NCBI GenBank assembly: GCA_040757355.1
Contig: JBFLWY010000009.1
Location: 11,766 to 75,765, forward strand
Origin: DTYU01 sp040757355
GTDB taxonomy: Bacteria > Bacillota > Desulfotomaculia > Desulfotomaculales > Ammonificaceae
Reading direction: 5' to 3'
DNA length: 64,000 nucleotides
Shown piece after piece: positions 1 to 6,846 of the stretch. Each line of letters opens with the position of its first letter. The stretch's first letter is position 1. The notes under the pieces are model-generated. The model did no database searches, was not told the DNA's origin, and saw only the letters and a program-made list of their open reading frames with translations. Position numbers and translations under genes: made by a program.

Positions 1-420
1 CACCGAACGCCTTCTGCTCGTACCGGCCATCCCGCCTTTCGCTACCGCTTCGGCGTAAAAAACGCCGAGGTGGATCAGGTGGCCTTCGTCCACCAGTCCC
101 GCCCCGATAAGGTTCTTGCCCCGCACACGAATGTCGGTGCCTTTGCCGACCGACGGGTACGACCGGCACTCCATTTCCCGCAACCGGCTCAGGATTTTCC
201 CGAACTCTACCCCGGCTTTAGGAGATTCGTCACTCGCTGTATCGATCGCCTCCATCGCGTAGCTCCGCAAGAGCTTGGCCCACGCCTTCCGGAGCAAAAC
301 GGGCGAGGCGAAAAGGTCCAAACACGAAAACCTCCCGTTGACATACACCCCTACACCCGCTTGGCCCCTTACGGTATAAGGCAAACGTCGAGCGTTAAAC
401 ATGAAGAGCCGTTTAGACAT
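1..420 (-). CDS. C-terminal part of an ARPP-1-like protein, runs off the window
   Basis: An open frame on the minus strand runs from ATG 420 off the left edge with no stop. Its first 60 residues contain a GQAGVGVYVNG segment followed by DLFASPVLLRKAWAKLLRSY. This resembles, from memory, the C-terminal half of the ARPP-1 family (ARG- and rhodanese-phosphatase-associated domain), whose function is unknown. The usual N-terminal 150-200 residues are not found upstream: the frame stays open above 420 but codes for unrelated residues, and the HEPN gene follows on the other strand. It therefore looks 5'-truncated. Family assignment is by eye and the start is uncertain. Confidence 0.5.
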   Translation of the reverse strand, partial: MSKRLFMFNARRLPYTVRGQAGVGVYVNGRFSCLDLFASPVLLRKAWAKLLRSYAMEAIDTASDESPKAGVEFGKILSRLREMECRSYPSVGKGTDIRVRGKNLIGAGLVDEGHLIHLGVFYAEAVAKGGMAGTSRRRSV

Positions 421-548
421 GCAGCAGCCATGGGAGATCCAGAAGTATGCTATAATTAAAGCATCACCAGATTTTGACGGCGGAAACGCCGGGTAGTGCT
501 CTTATCGTAAAACGATGGATGGTTGGGCCCTGACGGGGGGGATTAAAT

Positions 549-947
549 GTGCCCGAACGGAGCGAGGATTGGTTAAACCAGGCACAGAGGGACTTGGATT
601 CTGCTGCGGTCATGATCCAAAACGGAATCTTTGAATGGGCGTGCTTTATCTCCCAGCAAGCGGCGGAAAAAGCTGTGAAGGCTGTTTTGCAAAGAATGGG
701 TGCCACGGCCTGGGGACATTCGGTGTTTGATCTGCTGAGGATTCTCGCGAAAAGGGTTAGTGTTGGTGAGGAACTTTTGGACTATGCAAGAACATTGGAC
801 AAATATTATCTCCCGACACGATACCCTAACGGTTTTGAATCAGGAAGCCCGTACGAGTATTTTACGAGGAAGGATGCTGAGGATGCCATCTTTTGTGGCC
901 GAAGAATCTTTGAATTCTGTAAAGGTCTTCTGGCTCGACCAAGATAA
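549..947 (+). CDS. HEPN-domain protein
   Basis: A 132-residue helical protein with the HEPN layout: an N-terminal helix starting ERSEDWLNQAQRDLDSA, a central FISQQAAEKAVKAVLQ helix, then a GHS turn and a YYLPTRYPNG segment typical of this class. The family is normally paired with a minimal nucleotidyltransferase as a toxin-antitoxin or related module. GTG 549 is chosen because a run of seven G lies just upstream. The RNase motif is not canonical: the arginine in LQRMG is seven residues from the histidine in WGHS instead of four to six, so RNase activity cannot be assumed. It overlaps the next gene, which supports translational coupling. Confidence 0.8.
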   Translation: MPERSEDWLNQAQRDLDSAAVMIQNGIFEWACFISQQAAEKAVKAVLQRMGATAWGHSVFDLLRILAKRVSVGEELLDYARTLDKYYLPTRYPNGFESGSPYEYFTRKDAEDAIFCGRRIFEFCKGLLARPR

Positions 948-1245
948 ACTCCTGACAGAAATTCATAAGGTTGCGGTGAGGGTGGGGCAGGCAGACGAGA
1001 ATATAAGGAAGATCATCCTTTTCGGCTCACTGGCGGAGAAAAGAGCAGTACCCGGGAGCGACGCTGATATTTTAATCATCCTTCAAAAGGATAGCAGGGC
1101 TTTTATGGATAGAATCTCAGAATGGTCTGAGCGATTTGTTGTGGATTTTCCGGTTGAGGTTTTTCCCTATACCCAAAAGGAGTTGAACAACGTAGTTGCT
1201 TCGAAGGCAATGGAGAAGGGGATTGTGCTATTTGAGCGAGAATGA
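883..1245 (+). CDS. MNT-type nucleotidyltransferase, HEPN partner
   Basis: A 120-residue minimal nucleotidyltransferase of the Pol-beta superfamily. It shows the GSLAEKRAVPGSDADIL motif, with GS and two acidic residues (D-x-D) that bind Mg-NTP, and a third acidic residue is likely in FPVEVFPY. In MNT/HEPN modules such enzymes act as the antitoxin, in some cases by modifying the HEPN partner with nucleotide. ATG 883 is preferred: GAGGAAGG lies about 10 bases upstream and the domain starts soon after. The frame is open upstream to 760, but that stretch lies inside the HEPN gene. The overlap with the HEPN gene is 65 bases. Confidence 0.75.
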   Translation: MPSFVAEESLNSVKVFWLDQDKLLTEIHKVAVRVGQADENIRKIILFGSLAEKRAVPGSDADILIILQKDSRAFMDRISEWSERFVVDFPVEVFPYTQKELNNVVASKAMEKGIVLFERE

Positions 1246-1735
1246 AAACTTGCGACCCGCCGAGGCCAAAATGAGTCTTAAGCAAATATAATGCAAAGAA
1301 GGCCAAGGTGTTCCAGAATTGCGGATGAAGGAGATTTCAGGCTAAAAAGTCGGGACTTCGCTCCGATAACCAGTCATCTTACGCTATTCTTCTTGTATTC
1401 AGACACGGTTCTGCACTAATATCTCTTTTTAGAACCGACCCTGACGGGGAGGCATACTGCTAGGCCTTTTTCCGCCGGACGGTTATGGCGGTTACAGGTT
1501 GAGTTCTCCTGTTTTTATCGTGTTGAAATTGTCAGAAAAGGATTTTCAGGATCAAGGATAAATTATTGAATTAAGGAAAAAGGTGGTGGGAGGAGAAGGG
1601 TCTCACAGGAAGGCAGGTTGAAGACAAATTGGATGTTAAGTAACGGCTTAAGTGACGGGAAAGGTGGGCGCTCTTGCCTGTAACCTCAAAGGTTGAACAG
1701 GACGACCTATTTCGAACAAGGAGGATTCTGTATAG
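1246..1735. other. Intergenic region without a recognised gene
   Basis: 490 bases separate the HEPN/nucleotidyltransferase pair from the CGGC gene. No open frame with a credible ribosome site is visible on either strand. A CCCTGACGGGG string near 1438 also occurs before the HEPN gene near 530. The last bases hold the AAGGAGG site of the next gene at about 1719-1725. Confidence 0.5.
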
Positions 1736-2077
1736 ATGAACGTGCTTGTTGTTTCATGCGGGCGTTATGCCGCCGGAGGGTACGGCTGCCCGGGCGAGTG
1801 GAAGTGTTTCGGCGCGGCGGCTAAGCGCGAGGGTGAGTTTACCGGTTACGACGACGTTAAAGTGGTAGGTTTCCTGCCATGTGACTGCCCGGGGCGAGAG
1901 CTGATTGCGAATATCGGGTGCGTCAAGAAGAATACCGATGTAGACGTGGTCCATTTGTCTACTTGTATGGTAAAGGCCTGGCCGGCCTGTCCCCATATGG
2001 GCATGGACGAGTTGGTACAAAAAATAACCGAAAAGTTTGACGTAAGAGTAGTCAAGGGGACGCACAATTACAGCTGA
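1736..2077 (+). CDS. CGGC-domain putative metal-binding protein
   Basis: A 113-residue cysteine-rich cytoplasmic protein of the CGGC domain family, predicted to bind a metal but with no proven reaction. Cysteines visible in order are VVSCGRYAAGGYGCPGEWKC, then LPCDCPGRE, NIGCVKK, LSTCMV and WPACPHMG. The C-terminal CPHMGMDELV resembles the family signature CPH plus a hydrophobic helix. The start ATG 1736 follows a strong AAGGAGG about 10 bases upstream. It lies 51 bases before the secreted cytochrome gene on the same strand, which suggests co-transcription and a shared redox or metal theme. No signal peptide is seen. Confidence 0.8.
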   Translation: MNVLVVSCGRYAAGGYGCPGEWKCFGAAAKREGEFTGYDDVKVVGFLPCDCPGRELIANIGCVKKNTDVDVVHLSTCMVKAWPACPHMGMDELVQKITEKFDVRVVKGTHNYS

Positions 2078-2128
2078 ACATGCTTTTGGGGAATGGTTAA
2101 TAAATGCAGGTATGAAGGGGGTAGGATT

Positions 2129-2719
2129 ATGCGGAGATTTCCGGGGAAGTGGGTACTACCGGTGCTGCTGGCGGCTGTTGGCTTAGCGGCTGCTGTCGGT
2201 ATGGCCTGGGGAGACACCAAGGATGTTGCGGAAAGCTACTGGGCGTCTAAGGCAATCAACTTTTTACTGGAAAACGGTATACTCAAGGGATATGATGACG
2301 GCACCTTCAAGCCGGACCAAAAAGTCTCACGGGCGGAAATGGCGGCGGGGTTATACAACTACCAGAACTGGCGGGAGTTCGGCCGTAGGCCCGGAGGGGT
2401 TAAGCGCGGCTGTCTTGCCTGTCATGTGAACATTCCCGGCTATATGGATGTGCGGCTGGCGGCCGAGGCAAAGAAGGTGGCGCCTGAGGCCCACACCGGC
2501 CTTCCTGAAGACGCGGACCTTGCCAAATGCGCGGAATGTCACGGCAAGAACGCACTTGCCATGAACGATATCGTACATCCTGCTCATTACAACAGTCCGA
2601 TCTTTACGGAGCACTATTTCGGTAACTGCTGGACCTGCCATCAAATTGTGGACCATGAGTATGTGGTTCTAGAACAGGCGCTGCCCGTTAAGGCAAACGG
2701 TGTACCAAGCAACCGGTAA
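2129..2719 (+). CDS. Secreted SLH-domain tri-haem c-type cytochrome
   Basis: 196 residues when started at ATG 2129, which has AGGGGG upstream and gives a clean signal peptide (residues 1-29, cut near AWG-DT). An in-frame ATG at 2093 would put 12 extra residues before the signal. Residues 33-75 form one S-layer homology repeat (YWASKAINFLLENGILKGYD, then FKPDQKVSRAE). Three haem c attachment motifs follow: CLACH (95-99), CAECH (134-138) and CWTCH (167-171), with additional His residues as possible distal ligands. The protein should lie outside the membrane, held to the cell wall by the SLH repeat. A single SLH copy is fewer than the usual three. No cytochrome maturation genes are in the window. 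Confidence 0.85.
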   Translation: MRRFPGKWVLPVLLAAVGLAAAVGMAWGDTKDVAESYWASKAINFLLENGILKGYDDGTFKPDQKVSRAEMAAGLYNYQNWREFGRRPGGVKRGCLACHVNIPGYMDVRLAAEAKKVAPEAHTGLPEDADLAKCAECHGKNALAMNDIVHPAHYNSPIFTEHYFGNCWTCHQIVDHEYVVLEQALPVKANGVPSNR

Positions 2720-2732
2720 CAAGGTGTCAGGG

Positions 2733-2759
2733 GTGTCAAGGGACGGTTCCTCGACACAC
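2733..2759 (+). repeat. Left REP-like hairpin of the RAYT element
   Basis: GTGTCAAGGGACGGTTCC then TCGACACAC: an imperfect palindrome (GTGTC / GACAC arms around a GGGACGGTTC core). A second partial copy of the left arm, GTGTCAGGGG, lies directly before it at 2724-2733. It matches in inverted orientation the hairpin at 3937-3963. Confidence 0.8.
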
Positions 2760-2827
2760 TCTTGTTTTTAATGGTATAGTTTCCTCAAGCCGCCACAGAG
2801 TCAGGCTAAACATAGAGGAGGAGACAT

Positions 2828-3628
2828 ATGCCGAGGCAAGTGAGACGATTGAGTAAAAGCAGGGTCTATCATGTGATAATCAAGGGCAACGAAAGGAAAA
2901 AGATTTTCTTGGACGATGATGACCGAAAAAGGTTTATTGAAATCTTATGGGATCGGAAGAAAGAAAAACACTTTTCAGTATATGCTTATTGCCTGATGGA
3001 CAACCATGTTCATCTGGTTATCGGCGAAGGCGACAATACGATATCCAAGGTAATGCAAGGAATAAATACAAGCTACGCCTATTATTTCAATAAGAAATAT
3101 CGGCGGACGGGGCACCTCTTTCAGGATAGATTCAGAAGCGAGGTTATTGAAAACGACGCCTATCTATTGGCGGCTGTTCGTTATGTGCATAACAACCCCG
3201 TAAAGGCAAAGGTCGTAACGGAGCCTTCGGCTTATAGATGGAGCAGTTACAATTTATATTTAGACAAGGATAATTCAGGTCAAAGGATCGAGACGAAAAT
3301 GATACTTGAGATGTTTTCCAAAAACCGGGATAAGGCAATAGAACTTTTTACCGGGCATACGAATGAGGGCAATGAAGACGTTTTCATGGATTACGAAGAT
3401 GCCGCAGATGAGGGCAGAACCATATTTGACGAGCGGAGTGCAAGAGATTTCATCGCGAGCTTCCTTAGGGGAAGAAACAAGGAAGTTGAGTTATCAGTTT
3501 TGACCGAGAATCGGAATCTGAGAGATGAACTGATTCGTGAGTTGAAGCAGAAATCGAATTTGCCGGTGAGGCAGATTGCCGGTTTGCTGGGCGTAAACAG
3601 GGGAGCGGTACAAAGGGTGAAAACCTGA
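2828..3628 (+). CDS. REP-associated tyrosine transposase (Y1_Tnp, IS200-like)
   Basis: 266 residues. The N-terminal half is a Y1 HUH transposase domain: VYHVIIKGNERKKIF at the start, the HUH pair in DNHVHLV (about residues 57-63), and a catalytic Tyr candidate in the YAYYFNKKY helix (about 88-96), followed by GHLFQDRFRSEVI and YVHNNPVKA. These are the hallmarks of the RAYT branch of IS200/IS605. The C-terminal 100 residues end in a helix-turn-helix-like stretch (PVRQIAGLLGVNRGAVQRV), which may bind the DNA hairpin. The start ATG 2828 has AGAGGAGGAG upstream. The reading frame is intact, so the enzyme may still be active. Confidence 0.9.
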   Translation: MPRQVRRLSKSRVYHVIIKGNERKKIFLDDDDRKRFIEILWDRKKEKHFSVYAYCLMDNHVHLVIGEGDNTISKVMQGINTSYAYYFNKKYRRTGHLFQDRFRSEVIENDAYLLAAVRYVHNNPVKAKVVTEPSAYRWSSYNLYLDKDNSGQRIETKMILEMFSKNRDKAIELFTGHTNEGNEDVFMDYEDAADEGRTIFDERSARDFIASFLRGRNKEVELSVLTENRNLRDELIRELKQKSNLPVRQIAGLLGVNRGAVQRVKT

Positions 3629-3703
3629 CAGAGAACGGTTATCGGGGGAATGCCGAATTGAATCTGAGGCTCCTGCTTGAGTTTTTGGCAAACACCTGTT
3701 TGA

Positions 3704-4015
3704 CTGGACCAAAAAGGCTACCGGCTGGCCTTAAGTGCTTTCTTGCATGATTGGAGCAGTTATCTTTCTGTTGAAGTTTCGGATAATCTCATTAATCTTG
3801 CCGGTGACCTGACTGAGAAACATCCATTACGAGGTTTTGATGCGATCCATCTGGCGGCTGTTCTGACGCTGAATCAGAAGGTGAAAAAACCTATTGTCGT
3901 GGCCTGTTGGGATGTACGCTGCTGGAAACCAAGCCAGTGTGTCAAAGAACCGTCCCCTGACACAGGGTGGGGGGAGGAGGTGGTTTTGCCGGGTAACGGT
4001 TTGGACGGAGAGTAA
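3704..4015 (+). pseudogene. PIN-domain gene remnant
   Basis: In this frame the residues YRLALSAFLHDWSSYLSVEV and then HPLRGFDAIHLAAVL match the C-terminal third of PIN toxins, where LRGxDAIHLA carries a conserved Asp. There is an in-frame stop at 3701 and the N-terminal PIN acidic residues are missing. Homology ends at about 3935, where the right REP-like hairpin begins; the remaining codons to 4015 read through the repeat. It is therefore a fragment truncated at both ends, probably by the RAYT-associated rearrangement. Confidence 0.65.
3937..3963 (-). repeat. Right REP-like hairpin of the RAYT element
   Basis: GTGTGTCAAAGAACCGTCCC then CTGACAC; in reverse complement it reads GTGTCAGGGGACGGTTCTTT then GACACAC and pairs with the left copy at 2733-2759. 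It terminates the PIN-gene homology. Confidence 0.8.
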
Positions 4016-4097
4016 CGTAAGAGTATGTGAAACGAGGCTGTTTTTATTCACTAGTTTTACGCAAGCAGAATTTATTGCCGAAGGAGGAAAAGATTCA

Positions 4098-4868
4098 ATG
4101 AAAATAAAGGTTAAAAAGGGCTTGGTTATCGCCGGGTGCCTGATTCTCTTGCTGTCTCTTGCCTCCTTAGCGGTAGCCGGGGTTAACCCCGTTAAGGTGC
4201 TCGTAAACGGAGAAGAGGTTGCCTTTGACCAGGCCCCGGTTATTCTTAAGGGCAGGGTTCTGATACCGCTCCGTGCTGTTGTTGAAAAAATGGGGGCGGA
4301 AGTGGCCTGGGACGGCAGCAACCAGGTGGTGAGCGTTTCGACTACGCGAGGGGACAAGTATCTAAGCGGTTTGAATGATCCGTATGCGGCCAAACCGGAT
4401 ATCCACGTCAACTTTGTGAAGGCGGGTGACTTGCTGGCCGCTTTGGACGACGATCAGGATGGTGATCTTTGCGATTACCGGGAAGGCCGCAGCGGCGGCG
4501 ACAACATCGCCAACGATCCGCTGGTGCTGGATGTGAGAAAGAAAACGGACTACGACGCGGGTCACATCCCCGGGGCGGTCTGGATTGCTTTCGCCGGAGA
4601 CATGGGGAAGATAGAGAATATTAAGGCGCTGCGGGCGGCGCTCGATGCCCACGTTGCCAAGGGCGGCAAAAACGAAGTGGTGGTTGCGTGCTACACAGCG
4701 CACACGGCGGGGCTGGTATGCGGCGTGCTCGGCACTCACGGTTTCAACGTAAAGAACCTGCGCTTCGGTTACGGTGTTAGTTGGGAAGGAACGAAGCAGG
4801 CCGATACGCCGATTTACGGCCCGAGAGAAGACAAGGATGGGAATCCCGTACCCTACCCTGTCCAGTAG
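4098..4868 (+). CDS. Secreted rhodanese with copper-amine-oxidase-like stalk domain
   Basis: 256 residues from ATG 4098 (AAGGAGG 11 bases upstream). Residues 1-28 are a signal peptide. Residues 30-82 match the copper amine oxidase N-terminal-like (stalk) domain: VKVLVNGEEVAFDQAPVI, GRVLIPLRAVVEKMGAEVAW. Residues 100-256 form a single rhodanese domain with DVRKKTDYDAGHIPGAVW and the active-site loop CYTAHTAG, Cys198 being the nucleophile. An acidic insertion (DDDQDGDLCDYREG) before the rhodanese core may bind Ca2+. It would act outside the cell in sulfane-sulfur transfer; the substrate is unknown. A hairpin terminator follows at once, so it ends its transcript. Confidence 0.88.
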   Translation: MKIKVKKGLVIAGCLILLLSLASLAVAGVNPVKVLVNGEEVAFDQAPVILKGRVLIPLRAVVEKMGAEVAWDGSNQVVSVSTTRGDKYLSGLNDPYAAKPDIHVNFVKAGDLLAALDDDQDGDLCDYREGRSGGDNIANDPLVLDVRKKTDYDAGHIPGAVWIAFAGDMGKIENIKALRAALDAHVAKGGKNEVVVACYTAHTAGLVCGVLGTHGFNVKNLRFGYGVSWEGTKQADTPIYGPREDKDGNPVPYPVQ

Positions 4869-4893
4869 GGGAATGATACGAAACTTCAACCGG

Positions 4894-4918
4894 CGGGGGC
4901 GAAATGCCCCCGTTTTTT
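4894..4918 (+). terminator. Rho-independent terminator
   Basis: CGGGGGC (4894-4900), loop GAAAT, GCCCCCG (4906-4912), then six T. A perfect 7-bp GC stem with a T-run, 26 bases after the rhodanese stop. Confidence 0.9.
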
Positions 4919-5025
4919 ACAGCGAAAAAGGCTTTTTCATGCCTGCGACTAAGGAAGCATCTTCCCTTATTGCGAGCCCTTGTCTTTTTTGGCGGGTTCG
5001 GCTAAAATGTTAGGAAAGTTTCCGG

Positions 5026-5958
5026 ATGCGGGGGGGCTCGGTTTTGAAAAGAGTAGTGAGCGTAAGTTTAGGGTCCTCAAAGCGCGATCATACGGTAACA
5101 GTAGATATCCTTGGAGAGACCTTTGAGATAAGCCGGCGGGGAACCGACGGCGATTTTAATCAGGCGTTGCAGCTTCTCAAAGAGCTGGACGGAAAAGTTG
5201 ACGCCATTGGTCTCGGAGGGATCGACGTTTATCTCTACGTGAAAAAGAAACGGTACGCGATTGTCGACGGTTTAAGGCTGATGGGGGCTGTGGCCTGCAC
5301 CCCGGTGGTGGACGGGAGCGGCTTGAAAAACACCCTTGAACGGGAGGCGGTCCGCTATCTTACAAGGGAAACGGAATACCTGCGTGCGGGAACCAAGGTT
5401 CTGCTGGTGAGTGCGGTAGACCGTTTCGGGATGGCTGAGGCGTTAGCGGAAATTGGTTGCGAGTTGGTTTGCGGAGACCTGATATTCGCCGCGGGGATTC
5501 CCTACCCGATACGTACCCTTGAAGAGCTTGAGGAAATTGCGGCTAAGTTGCTGCCGGAAATGGCAAAGCTTCCTATAGACATGCTCTACCCTGTCGGAAA
5601 GAAGCAGGAGACCCAGGATATAGAAAAAGCAAAGAAGTTTGCGCCCTACTACAATGAGGCCCAGGTCATCGCCGGAGACTTTCACCTTATTCGCCGTTTT
5701 TTGCCGGATAGGCTTTCCGGGCAGTTAATTCTCACGAACACGATCACCAGGGACGACGTCAATCTGCTGAAAGAGCGCGGGGCAGGATGCCTGGTTACAA
5801 CCACCCCGGAGTACGAAGGGCGCTCTTTCGGGACGAATGTAATTGAGGCCGCCTTGGTAACTCTAATCGGCAAAGCGTGGGAGGAGATCACGCCGGAGGA
5901 CTATATGGAGCTTTTGGCGCGGATTAATTACCGCCCGCGGATAACACCGCTTAACTGA
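5026..5958 (+). CDS. Conserved protein of the group often labelled quinate 5-dehydrogenase
   Basis: 310 residues, soluble. The N-terminus KRVVSVSLGSSKRDH and the core LGGIDVYLYV, VVDGSGLKNTLE and VLLVSAVDRFGMAEAL are strongly conserved, from memory, in Moorella and Desulfotomaculum proteins labelled quinate/shikimate dehydrogenase-like. No clear dinucleotide-binding GxGxxG is visible, so I treat the enzyme name as unproven. The segment GDLIFAAGIPYPIRTLEEL and the C-terminal TTTPEYEGRSFGTNVIEA are also typical. Two starts are possible: ATG 5026 after AGGAAAG, or TTG 5044 after GGGGGG, which begins exactly at the conserved region. It stands alone, with a terminator before it and repeats after it. 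Confidence 0.7.
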   Translation: MRGGSVLKRVVSVSLGSSKRDHTVTVDILGETFEISRRGTDGDFNQALQLLKELDGKVDAIGLGGIDVYLYVKKKRYAIVDGLRLMGAVACTPVVDGSGLKNTLEREAVRYLTRETEYLRAGTKVLLVSAVDRFGMAEALAEIGCELVCGDLIFAAGIPYPIRTLEELEEIAAKLLPEMAKLPIDMLYPVGKKQETQDIEKAKKFAPYYNEAQVIAGDFHLIRRFLPDRLSGQLILTNTITRDDVNLLKERGAGCLVTTTPEYEGRSFGTNVIEAALVTLIGKAWEEITPEDYMELLARINYRPRITPLN

Positions 5959-6486
5959 AGGGGCCGGTATTTAGAATCTTTCTTATCAACGTTGAACGTA
6001 GAACGTCGAACGGACCCCACCCAGCACTCAGTAAGATCTTTGAAGTTTAACCCAGCACTCAATGCAGTCCTTGAGTGATGGGCATTAGACTAATGAAGGT
6101 CTTTCCTCCGAAGTTCAAAAAGTTCCATTGAGTGCTGGGCACTCAGGCCAATGAAGGTTTCTCCGTTGAAGTGTAAAAGCTGCACTGAGTGCTGGGCAGT
6201 CAGTATAAGGTTGAACGTTTGTTTGCAGAGAAGTTTTAGAACCTTATGAAATCTCCGGTGCGGCCAAAGATCGCCCGGTACTGAAGGCATTTCAGCCCCA
6301 CTTTCGCACTTAACTTGAACGCATAGGAATTTTCATTTTAAGAAAGCGGGTTTGCGGGCTCGGCCTTGGTAAACGCGGCGTACAGCAGATAGTTGGAGCG
6401 TAGCGAGAAGCGAGCAGAACGCGGAACCCAGCACTCAATTCAGCTTGGGAAGTAGCAATTGCGTAGAGACTTTACCGGAGGTGTCT
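5959..6486. repeat. Repeat-rich spacer with several CCCAGCACTCA elements
   Basis: No gene is visible in this 528-base spacer. It contains a GTTGAACGTAGAACGTCGAA tract (about 5990-6010), CCCAGCACTCA at 6020-6030, 6051-6061 and 6427-6437, and the inverse TGAGTGCTGGG at 6129-6139 and 6186-6196. Two units of about 57 bases beginning AATGAAGGT (6092 and 6150) are tandem copies, each ending in TGAGTGCTGGGC. The CAGTCAGTATAAGGTTGAAC string after the last inverse copy recurs at 30599-30618. The SCP2 ribosome site sits at the right edge. Confidence 0.85.
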
Positions 6487-6840
6487 ATGGCGTCGGCAGA
6501 GGAGCTTTTTGCGAGCCTGGAGGCTTTTTGCGAGGCATACAGTCAGAATCAGCGGCTTAAAGAGATGAACCGGGACTGGGACCGCGTTGTCGCAGTGGAG
6601 GCGCCGGACATTAACGCCCACTTCACCATGAAACTTGAAAAGGGTGAACTCAGTCTCAAGCAGGGCAAACCCGAGCGTTCCGATTTGCGTGTCGAAGGTC
6701 CGAGCGACATGCTGGCTGATCTCTTTTACGGCGACATCACCCCCACCGAACCCTACCTCAAAGGAACCCTGAAGGTCTTCGGAACCGAGGACGACGTAAT
6801 GCGGCTGGACTTCATTTCTCTGATGATCTGGGGAGAGTAA
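6487..6840 (+). CDS. SCP2 sterol-carrier-fold protein
   Basis: 117 residues. The layout matches the SCP2 sterol-binding fold: an N-terminal helix, then INAHFTMKLEKGELSLKQGK (central beta-strands), DLRVEGPSDMLADLFYGDIT and PYLKGTLKVFG with an alternating strand pattern, and a C-terminal LDFISLMIW helix. In bacteria such small proteins are thought to bind lipids or acyl chains in the cytoplasm; the ligand is unknown here. ATG 6487 is preferred over the in-frame ATG 6445 because CGGAGG lies 7 bases upstream and the extra 14 residues look random. The next gene, a permease, begins 6 bases after its stop, so they probably form an operon. Confidence 0.8.
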   Translation: MASAEELFASLEAFCEAYSQNQRLKEMNRDWDRVVAVEAPDINAHFTMKLEKGELSLKQGKPERSDLRVEGPSDMLADLFYGDITPTEPYLKGTLKVFGTEDDVMRLDFISLMIWGE

Positions 6841-6846
6841 AGGATC

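Larger units (their letters stand above)
2733..3963 (+). mobile_element. REP-associated tyrosine transposase element with inverted REP-like ends
   Basis: A Y1 transposase gene (2828-3628) lies between two 27-base imperfect inverted copies of a REP-type palindrome (2733-2759 and 3937-3963). The right copy read backwards differs from the left at only a few positions. The segment between transposase and right end holds a remnant of a PIN-domain gene. Similar GTGTC...GGGACGGTTC hairpins are known to me as common companions of RAYT genes in Firmicutes. Whether the whole 1.2 kb moves as one unit is inference; RAYTs usually act on the short palindromes. Confidence 0.65.

Noticed and set aside
70..459. 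Plus-strand open frame of 129 residues at the left edge
   Set aside because: Shadow of the minus-strand ARPP-1-like frame; Pro/Arg-rich with no family resemblance or ribosome site.
3894..4097. N-terminal extension of the rhodanese
   Set aside because: It reads through the REP hairpin and would precede a perfect signal peptide that has its own AAGGAGG.
5959..6440. CRISPR array
   Set aside because: Repeats occur in both orientations with irregular spacing and no cas genes; they fit a dispersed inverted-repeat element.
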